Part shown: positions 62,386 to 64,000 of the stretch, piece by piece
Layout: the number at the start of each line of letters is the position of its first letter
Numbering within the stretch: position 1 is the stretch's first letter
Origin: Pedobacter foliorum
GTDB lineage: Bacteria > Bacteroidota > Bacteroidia > Sphingobacteriales > Sphingobacteriaceae
Reading direction: 5' to 3'
Assembly: GCF_013266735.1 (NCBI RefSeq)
Contig: NZ_JABSNU010000004.1
Span: 62,001-126,000, forward strand
Length of the DNA stretch: 64,000 nt
The notes under the pieces: generated by a model
Database searches by the model: none
Told to the model about the DNA's origin: nothing
What the model saw: only the letters and a program-made list of their open reading frames with translations
Translations under genes and position numbers: made by a program

Positions 62386-63205
62386 TTCTCATCAGCATTT
62401 CTGGAAATATAATGCCTTAAGGGATAGCTGGATAACAGATGATATGGCGGTGCTGCAGGACGATTTTCTTCCTAAGCACCTGCAACCTGTACTCGAGCAT
62501 TTTAATTTTGATGGTTGTGTCGTTGTTCAGGCAGATCAGTCGGCCAAAGAGAATGCTTTTCAACTTCAAAATGCTAAAGATAATCCTTTTGTTAAAGGGG
62601 TTGTTGGCTGGGTTGATTTAAGAGCTGACAATATTAATGAGCAACTGGCTGATTTAAGTGAGCATCCGGAGATGAAAGGATTCAGACATATTTTGCAGGG
62701 CGAAACCGACCGCGCATTGATGTTGAAGACGGAGTTTGTTAACGGAATTAGCAAGCTGAAAAAATACGGATTTACCTACGATATATTGGTTTTTCCTGAT
62801 CAGCTTAAGTATGTGCCGGAGTTGGTAGCTCAATTCCCTGATCAGCTTTTTGTACTGGATCATATTGCAAAACCGGATATTAAAAATAAACACATCACCG
62901 AGTGGGCGCTTGACATACAAAAGCTGGCCGCTCATGAAAATGTATACTGTAAAGCATCGGGCATGGTAACTGAGGCGGATTGGAAGTACTGGAAGAATGA
63001 AGATTTTACCCCATATCTGGATGTCGTATTCGAAGCCTTTGGAGCAAATAGAGTAATGTATGGATCTGACTGGCCGGTAAGCTTGTTGGCAGGGGCATAC
63101 GGGCAGGTTATAGACCTTGCTAAAAGCTATGTTTCTAAGCTTTCTGAAAACGAGCAGGCACTTTTTTGGGGTGGTAATGCAACTAAATTTTACAATTTGA
63201 AATAA
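62372..63205 (+). CDS. amidohydrolase 2 family lactonase, probable L-fuconolactonase
   Basis: A 277-residue COG3618-type amidohydrolase. The HxH metal site is in RIDSHQHFWKYN, and the acid in MYGSDWPVSLLAGAYG; VVGWVDLRADN and GFRHILQGETD are family blocks. It opens the lactone produced by fucose dehydrogenase to L-fuconate. It overlaps the FAH gene by 14 bp and is 7 bp before the next SDR. Confidence 0.86.
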   Translation: MLRIDSHQHFWKYNALRDSWITDDMAVLQDDFLPKHLQPVLEHFNFDGCVVVQADQSAKENAFQLQNAKDNPFVKGVVGWVDLRADNINEQLADLSEHPEMKGFRHILQGETDRALMLKTEFVNGISKLKKYGFTYDILVFPDQLKYVPELVAQFPDQLFVLDHIAKPDIKNKHITEWALDIQKLAAHENVYCKASGMVTEADWKYWKNEDFTPYLDVVFEAFGANRVMYGSDWPVSLLAGAYGQVIDLAKSYVSKLSENEQALFWGGNATKFYNLK

Positions 63206-63212
63206 GCAATCT

Positions 63213-63995
63213 ATGGATCTGCAATTAAAAGATAAAGTAATTATCGTAACTGGCGGTGCAAAGGGCATTGGCGAGGGCATTGTAAGAGTATTGGCCAAAG
63301 AAGGTGCCATTCCTGTTATCATTGGAAGAAACGAATCAGATAATTTAAAACTGGCCAATGATGTGGCCGCGAGTGGTGGACAGGTATTTCAGGTTGTTGC
63401 TGAATTAACTAATCCTGAAGATAATGCAAAGGCGGTAAGCCAGGTGTTAGAAAAGTTCGGTCGTATAGATGGATTGGTAAATAATGCCGGTGTAAATGAC
63501 GGTGTAAGTCTAACCAATGGCAGCTATGAGAAATTCATCGAAAGCCTGCACAAAAATATGGTGCATTATTATTTAATGGCACATCATGCGTTGCCATCAT
63601 TGATCAAATCTAAAGGATCTATTGTTAATATAGGCTCAAAGGTTGCAGATACTGGCCAGGGTGGTACATCAGCCTATGCGGCAGCAAATGGCGGCCGTAA
63701 TGCACTTACAAGAGAGTGGGCAGTTGAATTACTACCTCACGGTATCCGTGTAAACTCGGTGATTGTATCGGAGTGTTATACACCTCTGTATCAAACATGG
63801 ATTAGCTCTATACCTAACTCTGAAGAGAAACTAGCTTCTATTAAAGCTAAAATCCCATTGGGAAATAGAATGACGACTGCAGAAGAGATAGCTAATGCAA
63901 CTATATTCTTGCTGTCAGAGGTTTCTAGCCATACTACAGGACAACTTGTTTACGTTGATGGCGGATATGTTCATTTGGACCGCTCTGTTAGCTAG
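63213..63995 (+). CDS. SDR, probable L-fucose dehydrogenase with atypical active site
   Basis: A 260-residue SDR, similar to L-fucose 1-dehydrogenases: TGGAKGIGEG cofactor loop, NNAGVNDG, IGSKVADTGQGGTSAY and NALTREWAVELLPHGIRVNS. It would oxidise L-fucose to the fuconolactone. The catalytic YxxxK motif is YAAAN: the lysine is Asn, confirmed on the DNA (AAT codon). The neighbouring SDR has a normal YSMSK. The rest of the fold looks intact, so this may be a lineage-specific form. The stop is 5 bp before the window end. Confidence 0.85.
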   Translation: MDLQLKDKVIIVTGGAKGIGEGIVRVLAKEGAIPVIIGRNESDNLKLANDVAASGGQVFQVVAELTNPEDNAKAVSQVLEKFGRIDGLVNNAGVNDGVSLTNGSYEKFIESLHKNMVHYYLMAHHALPSLIKSKGSIVNIGSKVADTGQGGTSAYAAANGGRNALTREWAVELLPHGIRVNSVIVSECYTPLYQTWISSIPNSEEKLASIKAKIPLGNRMTTAEEIANATIFLLSEVSSHTTGQLVYVDGGYVHLDRSVS

Positions 63996-64000
63996 GAAAG

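Noticed and set aside
62654-63358. Antisense frame of 234 codons across the lactonase and SDR genes.
   Set aside because: It runs across two real genes on the other strand and shows no domain.

Overview
The window looks like a chromosomal segment from a Bacteroidota species, most likely Sphingobacteriaceae (Pedobacter-like). The pointers are an AT-rich base composition, several promoters of the Bacteroidota type (TTTG, about 19 bp, TAnnTTTG), a GldJ/PorV pair from type IX secretion, a run of Bacteroidota-typical DUF families (DUF4159, DUF2480, DUF3108, DUF3109, DUF4476, DUF4834, DUF6427) and fucan/glycan catabolism genes. The genus is an inference; no rRNA or other marker gene is present.

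Layout. 1-5280: end of nuoN, then a tightly packed + strand run (DedA, pyrophosphatase, CNNM/CBS protein, RsmE, DUF4159, biotin carrier). 5336-8788: gldJ and porV back to back, then ispF. 8956-11252: pirin, YceI, a Crp/Fnr regulator and a small FeoB-associated protein. 11303-17234: an unusual ligase cluster (two ATP-grasp-type proteins, a GCS2 carboxylate-amine ligase, a class I glutamine amidotransferase and two alpha/beta hydrolases) that probably makes a small amide-linked metabolite. 17239-20958: an NAD(P)-binding protein, a small acidic protein, typA and an SDR. 21016-26942: surface polysaccharide genes. 26962-29532: small exported proteins, a HAD phosphatase and upp. 29815-46005: housekeeping and envelope genes including uvrB, YfhO, an LpxH-like phosphatase, coaX, lptC, a PpiD-like chaperone and an rfbA-like gene.

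46006-49278 is the most unusual part. A sigma-70-family protein gene is followed 4 bp later by a gene for a nuclease-dead, C-terminally truncated Cas12f/TnpB homologue. The pair is flanked by a degenerate tandem repeat tract (downstream) and a GC-rich structured leader (upstream), with a divergent XRE regulator beside it. This fits an RNA-guided transcription-activation system, in which a dead Cas12f with a guide RNA places a dedicated sigma factor at a DNA target. The protein calls are well supported. The guide RNA and its targets are hypotheses.

49509-52539 is a GntR/YtrA-type regulated ABC transporter operon with a likely operator over its own promoter. 52618-63995 is an L-fucose utilisation locus. 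Two secreted enzymes (a beta-helix protein, possibly GH141, and a GH29 alpha-L-fucosidase) release fucose, an MFS permease imports it, and a mutarotase plus five enzymes form a complete non-phosphorylating oxidative route to pyruvate and lactate. The two transcription units share a near-identical upstream motif.
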